64,000 nt of DNA from an uncultured Opitutaceae bacterium (GCA_903929355.1 CAIYUN010000036.1:57632-121631); one strand, 5' to 3'. Positions 52,669-61,823 are shown, counted from the first letter of the stretch. Numbers and translations are program-made. The notes: generated from the sequence alone by a model not told the origin.

Positions 52669-54554
52669 GGCTGGGGGTTGGCGATGCGGCTCACACTGAA
52701 GATGCCCTTCGAGTCCTTCACCAGATAACCCGAGCTTAAGCCCCAATAATGGGTCAGGCTCCCGGGGTCGGGCCGGGCCGTCGGGTCCACCCAACCGCCC
52801 GCCGGGCCAACCGGCAGGGGCAGGTTCGACAACATCCCGAGCATGCCCGCCACCAGGACCCGCAGGTCTGTCACCTGGATGCTGTTCGCTTCGTCGGGCA
52901 CGGTGGCCAGCGCGGCCTTGACCTCGGCCTTGTCCCAAAATGATTCGTGCTTGTCCGCCATGCCCTGCAGGGCCGCCTCCACGGGCGCGGGCGAGCCCAA
53001 CCCAAGGAACAGCATGTGGTCGGCGATCGCGTAGGTGATACTGCGGGACGAGCCCGGCGCGGGCGGTGCCCCGGGCGCCGAAGGGGGCGTGAAGGTGTAA
53101 AGCGTCTGACCCAGATAGTCCCGCTTCGTGAACATCTGTCCGGCGGCGGGTCCAAACACCATGCCCTTGACCGCCTCGACCGCCTTGGTGAAGGCCGCGG
53201 GATTTTCCAGCGCCACCGCATAAATCTGGTCGAACTGGTCGGGGGCCGGCGGCTTGGTGGGATCCGCGCCAACCGGCAGCGCCGTCGCCATGAAAACATC
53301 GGATCCGAGGCTGCCAAGGAGGTCGCGTTGGAGGTCGAGCCCCATCTGGGCGCTCATCCCCTTGATCTCGCCCTGCACATCCCCCAGCAAAGCGGGGTTG
53401 ATCGTGCCCAGCATCTCCAACAGGGCGGCATAGGCGGCCCGCAGGTCAAATTTGCCGGCGCTCACATTGATCCAGCGGGCCGGGGCCCAGTCGGGCCGCA
53501 CCGCCGCCCCGGGTCCAAACGCCAGCACCTTCATCAAACCGCGCTCCTCACTCCAGCCGAGACCGATCGTTTGGCGGATCTCCTTCTCCCCAAAATCCAG
53601 CGCGTAGAAAGCCTCGCGCCAGGAGTCGAGCCCGAGCCCGTTGAGCAACCCCTCCGGGGTGGATGGCCCGGCCGCCGGGGGTTGTTTCTTCAGCGCGGCC
53701 AGCAGCACCGGATAGATGGCCGGAACATTGCCGAAGCCCAGCAGTTGCGCGCTCCCGGCGCGCGCGCGGGTGCGCAGGAAGGCCTCGCTGCGGCCGAGGG
53801 CGTTGGGCAGTCCGCCCTGCTTGATCGCATCAATCGCGGCGCAAACCTGCTCGTAGCTGGGGCTGAGCAGCCAGTCACCCTGGCACATCGCCGTCACCAT
53901 CGGGGTGCCGGGCTTGCCGCCCGCCTTGGGCGCGGGCTCCAGGCTGGTGTGCACGAGCACCCCGGCATAATTGGTCGTCTCGACATGCAGGTTTTCATTT
54001 TTCGCCCCGGCCTCGGCGGCCAGCTTTTCCACCGCGTCGGCATTGTCGCCCAGTTCGACCGCGATGAGGCCCGGGGGGGGCCGCGAACCGCCGTCCGCAG
54101 CCGTTCCCCCGGTGGGGGTCGGCCCGCCGATGGCGTCGGCCACGGCCGAGGCGGGCAGCGCGATGAGCACCTGACCCTTGGCCAGCGCCAGCAGTTCCCG
54201 CACGGTCTTGCCGGTGGCGGCCCGGGTCTGCTCATCCCAGGTGTCGATCTTCATGGCGGCCCGCAGCGGGGCAAGATACTTCACGACCTGCTCGTCGTTC
54301 CAAGTCCGCGCCATGGGGCTGGCGTCCCAGCCGCGCAGCAGCGCGGGCATGTCGAGCACGACCACGGCGAAGGCGGTCTGGTCGTCCACCAAGTCGGTGA
54401 GGGGTGGATTCGCCGTGACCGCCGCCGGCCCGGGAGCCGACGCGGGCGTGGACACTGGCGCGGGAGCCGGGCTTGGGGCGGGGGCCGGAACCGCCAGTCC
54501 ACGCGCCACCAACAGGCCGAGGGTGAGGAGGCTGGAAGACAGGCGGAGTTTCAT
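52665..54554 (-). CDS. Large exported protein of unknown function (DUF3352-like)
   Basis: A 629-residue protein with a signal peptide (about 1-22), a Pro/Ala/Ser-rich linker (22-50) and a long soluble domain. It begins PPLTDLVDDQTAFAVVVLD and contains FYALDFGEKEIRQTIGLGWSEERGLM and ITYAIADHMLFLGLGSPAPVEAAL. That pattern recalls DUF3352-type proteins in which a substrate-like 'ability' domain repeats; the match is only suggestive. It is co-translated with the FG-GAP gene. Confidence 0.62.
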   Translation of the reverse strand: MKLRLSSSLLTLGLLVARGLAVPAPAPSPAPAPVSTPASAPGPAAVTANPPLTDLVDDQTAFAVVVLDMPALLRGWDASPMARTWNDEQVVKYLAPLRAAMKIDTWDEQTRAATGKTVRELLALAKGQVLIALPASAVADAIGGPTPTGGTAADGGSRPPPGLIAVELGDNADAVEKLAAEAGAKNENLHVETTNYAGVLVHTSLEPAPKAGGKPGTPMVTAMCQGDWLLSPSYEQVCAAIDAIKQGGLPNALGRSEAFLRTRARAGSAQLLGFGNVPAIYPVLLAALKKQPPAAGPSTPEGLLNGLGLDSWREAFYALDFGEKEIRQTIGLGWSEERGLMKVLAFGPGAAVRPDWAPARWINVSAGKFDLRAAYAALLEMLGTINPALLGDVQGEIKGMSAQMGLDLQRDLLGSLGSDVFMATALPVGADPTKPPAPDQFDQIYAVALENPAAFTKAVEAVKGMVFGPAAGQMFTKRDYLGQTLYTFTPPSAPGAPPAPGSSRSITYAIADHMLFLGLGSPAPVEAALQGMADKHESFWDKAEVKAALATVPDEANSIQVTDLRVLVAGMLGMLSNLPLPVGPAGGWVDPTARPDPGSLTHYWGLSSGYLVKDSKGIFSVSRIANPQP

Positions 54555-54566
54555 GTTTGGGAAATA

Positions 54567-54600
54567 GGTGGAGCGTGTTGACCTCAACGCGCTTTGGTGG
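54567..54600. repeat. Dispersed GCGTTGA..TCAACGC palindrome, single copy
   Basis: GGTGGAGCGTGTTGACC followed by TCAACGCGCTTTGGTGG lies 12 nt upstream of the 629-residue protein's start codon, within its leader or promoter. Confidence 0.75.
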
Positions 54601-54666
54601 CGGACGGGCGGGAATGCGGCAATCGGGGCGAACGGCGCGTGGGGGACCATGCGCCCCACCCCGGGC

Positions 54667-55626
54667 TCATGGCCGGGCCGGCGGGGCCTTCACCGGTTGC
54701 GGTGGCGCCAGGTAGCGGAATCCGGCGTTGGGATTGCGCGGGTCGAACGCGAAGGCGTCGCGGTTGCGCAGGAAGTTTTTCACCACCGTGACCGGGATGG
54801 CGAAATTCAGCCCCTCGACGCCGACGATCATGGCCTTCATGTTGCTGATCCCCACCACCTCGCCCCGGAGGTTGAAGAGCGGGCCGCCGGAGTTGCCGGG
54901 GTTGATCTGCGTCGTGGTCTGGATGTAGAGCTGGCCGTCCAACGGGCGGTTGTGCGAGCTGACAATGCCCTGGGACACGGTGCGGTCGAGGCCCAGCGGG
55001 CTGCCAATGGCGAATACCGTCTGGCCGTCGGTCAGACCGGCGGCGTCACCCAGCGGCACGGTGGGGAAGACCGTGTCGCCGGCGTCCTCGATTTTGAGGA
55101 GGGCGAGATCGAGGCGCGAGTCGAGCGCGACAATCCGAACCTTGGGGAACTGCACTTTGTCCAGCCCGGCCGCGCCCTGCCGGAACTGGGTGACCGTAAG
55201 GTTGTATTCGCCGGCGACCACATGCTCGTTGGTGAGGATATAGCCGGAGGGATGGATGAAGAAACCGGAGCCCAGCCCGATGGGCGTGCGGATCTGCACC
55301 ACAGCCTCGGCCACGCGGGTGACATTCTCCTTCATCGGCAGGACCGCCGCGCTGACGTCCACCCGGTACAAATCGTCACCGGCTTCGCCCGGTGCCGCCG
55401 CCGGGGCGGCGCCCTCCACGGAAATTTTCTCAATCTCCTCGCGCGGGACCGTCACCACGGTGAAGCCGAGATCCACGACCACATGGTCGGCCTTCTCGGC
55501 GAGGATGTCGCCGCGCAGGCTGGAGCCGTTTTTCAACTGCACCGTGCTGAGCGCGAAGGCGGACACGGCGGCCAGCGCGCAAGCGGACGACATCAGGGCG
55601 GCACGGAGCAGGGCGGTCGGTTTCAT
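54667..55626 (-). CDS. Exported trypsin-like serine protease (HtrA/DegP-like, no PDZ)
   Basis: A 319-residue protein with a signal peptide (1-26, SAFA). A small beta domain (27-75, VQLKNGSSLRGDILAEKADHVVV) resembles an SH3/Sm-like module. The protease domain (about 95-300) has the triad His135 (LTNEHVVA), Asp173 (SRLDLALL) and Ser246 (NPGNSGGPL). No PDZ domain follows, unlike DegP. Likely periplasmic quality control or signalling. ATG 55626 is chosen from the signal peptide. Confidence 0.88.
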   Translation of the reverse strand: MKPTALLRAALMSSACALAAVSAFALSTVQLKNGSSLRGDILAEKADHVVVDLGFTVVTVPREEIEKISVEGAAPAAAPGEAGDDLYRVDVSAAVLPMKENVTRVAEAVVQIRTPIGLGSGFFIHPSGYILTNEHVVAGEYNLTVTQFRQGAAGLDKVQFPKVRIVALDSRLDLALLKIEDAGDTVFPTVPLGDAAGLTDGQTVFAIGSPLGLDRTVSQGIVSSHNRPLDGQLYIQTTTQINPGNSGGPLFNLRGEVVGISNMKAMIVGVEGLNFAIPVTVVKNFLRNRDAFAFDPRNPNAGFRYLAPPQPVKAPPARP

Positions 55627-55639
55627 GCGGATGCGCCCC

Positions 55640-55668
55640 AGTGGCGCAGGCATCCCTGCCTGCCTCGG
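55640..55668. repeat. Dispersed GGCAGGCAGGGATGCC element, copy 2
   Basis: Reverse complement of the element at 741-766, with 18 identical consecutive bases in the core. It lies 14 nt upstream of the protease start codon, between it and the DAHP synthase gene. Confidence 0.6.
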
Positions 55669-55693
55669 GTGTTGCGGAGAAAAGCAGTCAGTT

Positions 55694-56737
55694 TCATGCG
55701 AATACAGGGGAATGGCTCAGAGCCCATAATTTTCTGGCCTGAGCGACTGTGGCGGCCAGCGCGCCGGGCGCAAGCGCCTGTTTGGGGTCATCACCGATGC
55801 CCTTGGCGGGCTGGACGTGGGCCTCCAGGCAGAGTCCGTCGGCGCCGTAGGCCACGGCGGCGAGCGCGCAGGCGGGCACATAGGCCGCGCGACCGACCGA
55901 ATGCGAGGGATCCACCACCACGGGCGCCCAGGTTTTTTCCTTGAGGAGCGGGGTGATGCTCTCGTCGGGGTGGTTGCGGTAGCCGTCAAGCGCGGGCGCG
56001 GTGCCGCGCGGGCAGAGGATGACGTTGGGGTTGCCGAAGCTGACGATGTATTCGGCGGCGGCGATGAACTCATTGAGCGGCCCCATGTGCAGGCCGCGCT
56101 TGAGCAGGATCACGGTGTCGCGCCCGGCGACGGCCGCGCCGATGGCGCGCAGCAGCGAGTAGTTGAGGGCGTTGCGCGCGCCGACCTGGAGCATGTGGAC
56201 CCCCGCGTCGAGCGCGAGGCGCAGGTGGTGCTCGTCCATCACCTCGGCGTCCACCGGCAGGCCGGTGCGGCGCGAGGCCTCCAGGAGCAAATCGAGCGAT
56301 TTCACATCACCTTGGAACGAATAGGGGTTGGTCCGGGGCTTCCACACCCCGCCACGCAGCACGTGGGCGCCGGCCTCCTTGACCGCGTGGGCGGTCTCAA
56401 ACAGGAATTGCGGATTCTTCGGGTCAATGGTGCAGGGGCCGGCAATGACGAACAACTCGGTGCCCAGGGTGACGCCGCCGAGCGTGATGCGGTGGCTGGC
56501 GAGGTCCGAGCGGCGGTCCATGAGCTTGTGGGGCGACTGGATGCGGTCCACGCGGTCCACGCAGTCCAGCCCTTCGAGGCGGTTGATCATCAGCTCGTCC
56601 CGCTCGTCGCCGACAATGGCGTAGATGGTGCGCACCGCCCCGATGATCGGCTGGAGCTTGCACCCAAATTCGCCGACGATGGCGGTGACCTCCGCGAGTT
56701 GCTCGGGCGTGAGACGGTTGGATTTCGGTAGGATCAT
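55694..56737 (-). CDS. aroF: 3-deoxy-7-phosphoheptulonate synthase (AroAI-beta type)
   Basis: First enzyme of the shikimate pathway, joining phosphoenolpyruvate and erythrose-4-P. The 347-residue protein has the N-terminal ferredoxin-like/ACT-like regulatory domain of the Thermotoga-type enzymes (residues 1-70, with RTIYAIVGDERD). The catalytic barrel follows: VIAGPCTID, RGGVWKPRTNPYSFQG, VDAEVMDEHH, VGARNALNYSLL, LKRGLH, VVDPSHSVGRA and GLCLEAHV. The metal and PEP ligands are in these blocks. ATG 56737 gives the normal N-terminus. Confidence 0.93.
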   Translation of the reverse strand: MILPKSNRLTPEQLAEVTAIVGEFGCKLQPIIGAVRTIYAIVGDERDELMINRLEGLDCVDRVDRIQSPHKLMDRRSDLASHRITLGGVTLGTELFVIAGPCTIDPKNPQFLFETAHAVKEAGAHVLRGGVWKPRTNPYSFQGDVKSLDLLLEASRRTGLPVDAEVMDEHHLRLALDAGVHMLQVGARNALNYSLLRAIGAAVAGRDTVILLKRGLHMGPLNEFIAAAEYIVSFGNPNVILCPRGTAPALDGYRNHPDESITPLLKEKTWAPVVVDPSHSVGRAAYVPACALAAVAYGADGLCLEAHVQPAKGIGDDPKQALAPGALAATVAQARKLWALSHSPVFA

Positions 56738-56759
56738 GGCAGGCGAAAGGGCATAATCA

Positions 56760-57518
56760 TCACCGCAACTTCGTGAACTCGGGCGGAACCGGGGCTTTGG
56801 CCACGAAGCGGTGGGTGCGGCCCTGCCACTCATAATCAAAGCTGGTTTCGAGCGAGTGCAGGAAAAGCCGCCGTTCCCCCGTGGCCCGGGCGAACTCGCG
56901 GTTGGCCTTGAAGTCACCGTAGGTCTGGTCGCCCACGAGCGGCAGTCCGCGCTCGGCGCATTGCACGCGCAACTGATGGCTGCGGCCCGTGCGCGGTTCG
57001 AGCTTGAGCAAGGCGAGCGGCGGGTGGGCCCGGCTGACGCGGATCACCGTCGCCTGGGTCTCCGCCATCAACCCTCCGCCGGTGCCGGCGCGGACCTGGC
57101 CGTCACCTTTCTCCACCCGGAGCCAGTCGCGCCAGAGCTGCACCGGTTGTGGCGGCACGCCGAACACGAGCGCCTGATAGACTTTACGCACGCGTTTCCG
57201 CTGAAACAGCTCGCGGATCGAGGCTGCCAGTGCGGGGTCGGCGGCCACCAGGATGACCCCCGAGGTCGGTGAATCGAGGCGGTTGAGGAGGTACAGTTTG
57301 GCCGCGACCGTCGCGCCGGGAGGCATCCATCCATAGAACTCCCCCTCCGGTTGATACGGCGCGGTCAGCAGCGCACGGTCGTCCGGCTCGAGCGCGTTGG
57401 GATGCGAGAGCACCCCGGCGGGTTTGGCCAGGGCTCCCAGACCGTTGGAGTCGTGGCAGACCACCGTGACGCCGGGGCCCAACGGCAGGTCAGACCAGAA
57501 GGATTCGGAATCGGCCAT
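56760..57518 (-). CDS. RluA-family pseudouridine synthase (second copy)
   Basis: A 252-residue pseudouridine synthase with catalytic-type motif YLLNRLDSPTSGVILVA (Asp in LDS; the usual R-L-D-x-x-T-S is kept), VRKVYQALVFG, and RTGRSHQLRVQCAERGLPLVGD. No S4 domain. Distinct from the paralogue at 45918. ATG 57518 (MADSESFWSD) is chosen; upstream codons look non-coding. Ends 22 nt before the DAHP synthase gene start. Confidence 0.85.
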   Translation of the reverse strand: MADSESFWSDLPLGPGVTVVCHDSNGLGALAKPAGVLSHPNALEPDDRALLTAPYQPEGEFYGWMPPGATVAAKLYLLNRLDSPTSGVILVAADPALAASIRELFQRKRVRKVYQALVFGVPPQPVQLWRDWLRVEKGDGQVRAGTGGGLMAETQATVIRVSRAHPPLALLKLEPRTGRSHQLRVQCAERGLPLVGDQTYGDFKANREFARATGERRLFLHSLETSFDYEWQGRTHRFVAKAPVPPEFTKLR

Positions 57519-57620
57519 GGTCAGGAGAGGGAGTGAAACGGGCGAGGCGACCGGGAGGTGACGCCATTCCATCCGCGGCGGGGTCGCCGGCGCTCCGGGA
57601 AGAAAAGTAACGGGCGGATT

Positions 57621-58736
57621 TCAGTCATAGTAAAAAGCGAAGGTGAGCTCCTGTTCGGTGCCCAGCGTGGTGATCATGTCCTCGGACCACGGGCCGAAGG
57701 GCTGGGGTTCGACAATGGCGCTCACACAGGCGTTTTGGGCGTCGCGGTTGCCGTTGCTGGTCACGTTGACGATCTCGGCGATTTTCCCCTGGGAGTTGAG
57801 GCGAAACTTCACCACCACCCGCGTGCCCCGTTCGGGATACAGCGCGCTGGGTTCCAGTATCTTTTCCCACTGCTCCTGCACGCACTCGATCATCCGCTGG
57901 AGGTATTCGCTGTAGCTGTTCCACTTGGCGTCGTAGGAAATAAGACCCGTATTGTCGGTGCCGGCAAACTGGTTCAACAGCGGCGTCGGGCGGGCATGAA
58001 CGGCGCTTGCCGCCAGGTGCAGACGTGGCTGGGGATGCAGCGGGTCGATGTTCCGCGGCAAACCAAACGTGAAACCATTGTCTTGAACGGCATTGGGATT
58101 GCCCTCGACGCGCGTGTTCGCCGTGGCGCCGGGAGCGGTGGGGGCAACGGTGGAACCCACCCCTGCGGGATTGTCGCCCGTCGCCGGCTCAACCCCGGGC
58201 AACGGAGTCTGCGCCCGCCGCGCCAATTGTTGGTCGGTCGCCGGTGGCGTTGGCGGAGCCGGGACCACCGGCAGGGGCGGCGGGGCGGTGAGCAGGCCGC
58301 TCACGATGGCGGTGGAGGGCTTGTCCTTCTCGCCGATGGAGGCCGGGGTGTCGCTTTTCCCGTTGGGGGTGGGCACCGGCTGCGCGACCTGCTGGTTTTG
58401 TGCGCCGACATTGTTGGTCTTGTCGGGGATGTTCTCCGGCGCGTTGGGGTTGGTCTCGACAAATTTGGGTGGCACCGGCTTGGGCGGCTCAGGCGCAACC
58501 GGGTTCTCCGGAGCGAGCTGCACCTCAAACGGTGCGGCACCCATCGCGGGTGCCACCGGAGTGGCGCCCACCCCGATCTCGTGCAGGAGCCAATGCGGGG
58601 CCAGGAGGAACAGCAGCAGATGCACCAGAATCGTGCCCGCGACGCCCATCTTGATTGAGCGGGTGTCCGGACCGAGGTCGGGCCAGCGGCGCCGCGCGGG
58701 ACGTCGGGAGGGGGGCGGTGAGAGCAACGCGGGCAT
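57621..58736 (-). CDS. TonB-like energy-transducer protein
   Basis: A 371-residue protein: Arg/Pro-rich N-terminus, one membrane helix (about 30-48, GVAGTILVHLLLFLLAPHW), a long Pro/Ala/Val/Asn periplasmic linker (60-190), and a C-terminal TonB-type domain (about 275-371; YSEYLQRMIECVQEQWEKIL, GTRVVVKFRLNSQGKIAEI). It should link the proton-motive force to outer-membrane receptors, but no exbB/exbD genes lie in the window. A GTG- or ATG-start further in is possible. Confidence 0.75.
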   Translation of the reverse strand: MPALLSPPPSRRPARRRWPDLGPDTRSIKMGVAGTILVHLLLFLLAPHWLLHEIGVGATPVAPAMGAAPFEVQLAPENPVAPEPPKPVPPKFVETNPNAPENIPDKTNNVGAQNQQVAQPVPTPNGKSDTPASIGEKDKPSTAIVSGLLTAPPPLPVVPAPPTPPATDQQLARRAQTPLPGVEPATGDNPAGVGSTVAPTAPGATANTRVEGNPNAVQDNGFTFGLPRNIDPLHPQPRLHLAASAVHARPTPLLNQFAGTDNTGLISYDAKWNSYSEYLQRMIECVQEQWEKILEPSALYPERGTRVVVKFRLNSQGKIAEIVNVTSNGNRDAQNACVSAIVEPQPFGPWSEDMITTLGTEQELTFAFYYD

Positions 58737-58858
58737 ACGGCAGAGCTAAACCAAACTCCCCCGGATCATCTCGAAACGCAAACCGCTCAGCCACCGAGGC
58801 CTGGCCGGGATGGATTGCTGATCGGATGAAAACGCAGGCGGCATCTTGGGGAAGGACA

Positions 58859-59437
58859 TCATGCCGGCAGACCGCAACGGGTCAAAAGTTGTTTCACGGT
58901 TTCGACCGGCAGGCCGACAATGTTGGTGAACGAGCCCAGGTGCCCGGCCACAATCATATCCCCGTGCTCCTGGATCGCATAGCCGCCGGCCTTGTCGAGG
59001 GTGTGCACCCGCGCCAGATACGCCTCAATGATGTCTTCGTCGAGCGGGCGGAACGTCACCTCGCTGGCCACCCCCTCGTCGAGCTTCAGGCCGGTTGAGA
59101 CCTGCCGCAGGGCCAGACCGGTAAACACGGTGTGGGTGCGTCCAGCCAGACGCCGCAGCATGGCCCGCGCGTCGGCGGCGTCGCGGGGTTTGTTGAGGGC
59201 GGCGCCGTCCAAAAACACCGTCGTGTCGGCGCCCAGCACCAGCGCCTCGGGCCGGTGCGCGGCGACCCAGTCGGCCTTGAGCGCGGCGTTGTGGGCCACC
59301 ATCACGCGCGGGTCGGTCGCCGGGTTCTCCTCCTCCTGCACCGGCGCCGTGATCACCTCAAAGGGCACCCCGAGGCCGGCCAGCAGTTCCCGCCGACGCG
59401 GGGAGGCGGACGCAAGGATGAGCGGCGGCAGGGACAT
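58859..59437 (-). CDS. maf: Maf-family nucleoside triphosphate pyrophosphatase
   Basis: A 192-residue Maf/YceF protein that hydrolyses non-canonical or modified NTPs such as dTTP/UTP or m7GTP. It has LILASASPRRRELL (substrate loop), VLGADTTVFLDG, LNKPRDAADARAML, GRTHTVFTG and DKAGGYAIQEHG. Stand-alone, 197 nt from nadE across a REP-like element. The 122 nt toward the TonB-like gene show nothing. Confidence 0.93.
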   Translation of the reverse strand: MSLPPLILASASPRRRELLAGLGVPFEVITAPVQEEENPATDPRVMVAHNAALKADWVAAHRPEALVLGADTTVFLDGAALNKPRDAADARAMLRRLAGRTHTVFTGLALRQVSTGLKLDEGVASEVTFRPLDEDIIEAYLARVHTLDKAGGYAIQEHGDMIVAGHLGSFTNIVGLPVETVKQLLTRCGLPA

Positions 59438-59494
59438 GCGGCAGGAAAGCGCGTGCGCATGGCGCGTGCAAGCCCGATGCTTTCGCGGTCGGGA

Positions 59495-59548
59495 GGTAGG
59501 GACGCCACTCCGAGGCGTCCGCGGACGGCTCGGAGAGCCGCCCCTACC
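59495..59548. repeat. 54-nt bistable inverted repeat (REP/BIME-like)
   Basis: The two 27-nt halves are inverted repeats matching at 23 of 27 positions and could form one long cruciform. Each half also holds its own hairpin: GGACGCC/GGCGTCC with a 7-nt loop on the left, CGGCTC/GAGCCG with a 3-nt loop on the right. It lies in the 197-nt divergent gap between maf and nadE. Confidence 0.75.
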
Positions 59549-59634
59549 GTTGGGTTCCCTTCCAAATTGTGCCAGCTGTCACCGCTGTTGTGGGTTGTCA
59601 GGCGAGGCAAACCGCCCCACCCTGCCCGTCCGCC

Positions 59635-61383
59635 ATGCGCCTCGGCCTCGCCCAAATCAATCCCACCGTCGGCGACCTCGACGGCAACCGCCGCCTTATC
59701 CTCGAGGCCTATGCCGCGCTCGTCGCCCAGGGCGCGGAACTGGTGGTGTTTCCCGAACTGGCGGTCTGCGGCTACCCGCCGCGCGACCTGCTGTTCAAAC
59801 GGCAGTTCGTGCCCGACGTGGAGACGGCACTGCGTGAGATCGCCGCCCACCTCGGGGAGGTGCCGGCGCTCATCGGCACCGTCGCCACCAACCCCGCCCC
59901 CGAGGGACGCCGCTTTTTCAACGCCGCCGCACTCTGCCGCCACGGCCGCGTCGGAACGCTCGCGCGGAAGTGCCTGCTGCCGACTTACGACGTGTTTGAC
60001 GAGGACCGTTACTTTGAGCCCGCCAGGGAACCGACCATCGTTGAAATCGCCGGATACAAAATCGGCCTCACCATCTGCGAGGACATCTGGACCCAACCGG
60101 CGCTCACCCCGCACCAGCGTTATCATTCTGATCCGGTCCAATGGCTGGCCGCCCAAAAACTGGACCTGATGGTCAATCTTTCCGCGAGCCCCTGGCACCA
60201 TGGTAAAGGCCACCTGCGCCAGCAGCTCGTGACCGACGCCGCCCGCGCACTCGGCTGCCCGGTGGTGTATGTCAACGCCGTCGGCGGCAACGACGAGCTG
60301 ATCTTCGACGGCCGCAGCCTGGTCGCCGACGCGCACGGCGGCCTCATCGCCGAGCTCGCCGCCTTTGCGGTGGAGCTGAAGGTTGTCGACACGCCCGCCG
60401 CTATTGCCGCGGCGCGCAACGTCCAACTTTCAACCTCCAACTTTCAACCTCCGACAAGTCTGACGCCCCCAGCTGGTCCGGCTCCGGCGCTGAACGTTGA
60501 AAGTTCCGCGTCCAATGTTGGACACTGCCCACCGGTGCCGACAGGCGACGGTGAGGTGTTCGCCGCCCTCGTCCTCGGGTTGCGCGACTACGCCCACAAA
60601 TCCGGTTTTACGAAGGCGCTGGTCGCGCTTTCCGGGGGCATTGACTCCGCCGTGGTGGCGGTGCTCGCCGCCGAGGCGCTCGGGGCGGCCAACGTCACCG
60701 GCGTCTCGCTGCCCTCGGCCATCTCGTCACTGCACTCCCGCGAAGACGCGGGCGTGCTGGCGCAAAACCTCGGTCTTCGCTTCGAAACCGTCCGCATCGC
60801 CGACGTGGTGATGGAGTGCGAGAAATCGCTCTGGCCCCTCTTTGCCGGCCGCGCGCGCGACGTGACCGAGGAAAATCTCCAGGCCCGCGTGCGCGGGTTG
60901 CTGATGATGGCGCTCTCCAACAAGTTCGGCGCGCTCCTCCTGACCACCGGCAACAAGAGCGAGGTCGCGGTGGGCTATTGCACCCTCTACGGCGACATGT
61001 GCGGCGGTCTGGCGGTCATCAGCGATGTTTTCAAAACGCAGATTTACGACCTGGCTCGGTGGATCAACCGCGACCGCGAGATCATCCCGGCCAACACCAT
61101 CACCAAGCCGCCCAGCGCCGAGCTGCGCCCCGGTCAGCTCGACCAGGACAGCCTCCCTCCCTACGACGTGCTCGACGCGATCCTGAAAGGCTATGTCGAG
61201 GACGGCCTTTCCCGCCGCGACCTCGTCGCCCGAGGTTTTGCCGAGTCAGTGGTGCACGACGTGGTGCGCAAAGTGGACCTGAGCGAGTACAAGCGGAAAC
61301 AAGCCGCGCCAGGCCTGAAAATCACCCCCCTGGCCTTCGGCGTCGGCCGGCGGATCCCCATCGTGCAGAAATACCGGGGCTGA
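59635..61383 (+). CDS. nadE: Glutamine-dependent NAD+ synthetase
   Basis: A 582-residue two-domain enzyme forming NAD+ from deamido-NAD+ with glutamine-derived ammonia. The N-terminal nitrilase-type glutaminase (1-260) has Glu in [16 protein letters not shown], Lys in [14 protein letters not shown] and Cys in GLTICEDIW. The C-terminal synthetase (305-582) has the P-loop [12 protein letters not shown] and [20 protein letters not shown]. Residues about 262-300, exactly at the domain junction, are encoded by an inverted pair of heptad repeats (60422-60525). ATG 59635 is the start. Confidence 0.95.
   Translation: MRLGLAQINPTVGDLDGNRRLILEAYAALVAQGAELVVFPELAVCGYPPRDLLFKRQFVPDVETALREIAAHLGEVPALIGTVATNPAPEGRRFFNAAALCRHGRVGTLARKCLLPTYDVFDEDRYFEPAREPTIVEIAGYKIGLTICEDIWTQPALTPHQRYHSDPVQWLAAQKLDLMVNLSASPWHHGKGHLRQQLVTDAARALGCPVVYVNAVGGNDELIFDGRSLVADAHGGLIAELAAFAVELKVVDTPAAIAAARNVQLSTSNFQPPTSLTPPAGPAPALNVESSASNVGHCPPVPTGDGEVFAALVLGLRDYAHKSGFTKALVALSGGIDSAVVAVLAAEALGAANVTGVSLPSAISSLHSREDAGVLAQNLGLRFETVRIADVVMECEKSLWPLFAGRARDVTEENLQARVRGLLMMALSNKFGALLLTTGNKSEVAVGYCTLYGDMCGGLAVISDVFKTQIYDLARWINRDREIIPANTITKPPSAELRPGQLDQDSLPPYDVLDAILKGYVEDGLSRRDLVARGFAESVVHDVVRKVDLSEYKRKQAAPGLKITPLAFGVGRRIPIVQKYRG
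60422..60525. repeat. Inverted pair of heptad repeats (CAACTTT word) inside nadE
   Basis: Left copy (60422-60458): CCAACTT, TCAACCT, CCAACTT, TCAACCT, CCGACAA. Right copy (60490-60525): TGAACGT, TGAAAGT, TCCGCGT, CCAATGT, TGGACAC, the reverse-complement word. Both are in frame and code for the interdomain linker. Confidence 0.88.
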
Positions 61384-61389
61384 AGTTGA

Positions 61390-61425
61390 AACCACTAATC
61401 TTCACTAATTAACACTAATATATTT
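61390..61425. repeat. 10-nt-period repeat, left inverted copy beside GxxExxY gene
   Basis: Reverse complement reads ATTAGTG-TTA-ATTAGTG-AAG-ATTAGTG-GTT. It ends 4 nt before the GxxExxY start codon and begins 7 nt after the nadE stop. Confidence 0.88.
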
Positions 61426-61429
61426 AGTT

Positions 61430-61816
61430 ATGAAAGAAATTGGCACCGAACTTTACCAACACGAAGGCTACAATTTTATGGCTGCGGCATTTGAGGTCTA
61501 TAATGAAATGGGCTGCGGCTTCCTCGAAGAGGTGTACCAAGAGAGCTTGGAGATGGAGCTTACCGAACGCAGAATCCCCTTCGCAACCCATCCCAAGCTC
61601 ACACTCCATTACAAAGGGCGTCCTCTCAAAAAGCAATACGAGGCCGACCTGATCGTCCTCGACGAAATCATTGTCGAGTTGAAGGCAGTCAAGTCGCTTA
61701 TACCGGAGCACGAGGCACAGCTCATCAACTATCTGAAGGCGACCCGAAAACGGGTCGGCTACTTGGTCAATTTTGGCACATTTGAAAAACTCGAATGGAA
61801 ACGCCGCGTCCTCTAG
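61430..61816 (+). CDS. GxxExxY family protein
   Basis: A 128-residue protein with the defining motif G30-x-x-E33-x-x-Y36 (GFLEEVY) and a PD-(D/E)xK-like nuclease pattern: Asp73 in EADLIVLD and Glu83-x-Lys85 in IVELKAV. The family is small, often many copies per genome, with unknown function; nuclease activity is inferred. Codon use and GC content (near 50%) differ sharply from neighbours. The gene lies between inverted copies of a 10-nt-period repeat, suggesting a mobile cassette. Confidence 0.9.
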   Translation: MKEIGTELYQHEGYNFMAAAFEVYNEMGCGFLEEVYQESLEMELTERRIPFATHPKLTLHYKGRPLKKQYEADLIVLDEIIVELKAVKSLIPEHEAQLINYLKATRKRVGYLVNFGTFEKLEWKRRVL

Positions 61817-61823
61817 GTTTCTC

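Noticed and set aside
50464..52728. 754-codon open frame on the plus strand opposite the FG-GAP protein
   Set aside because: The regular look comes from the complementary strand of the D-x-D-G repeats; no start context or family motif.
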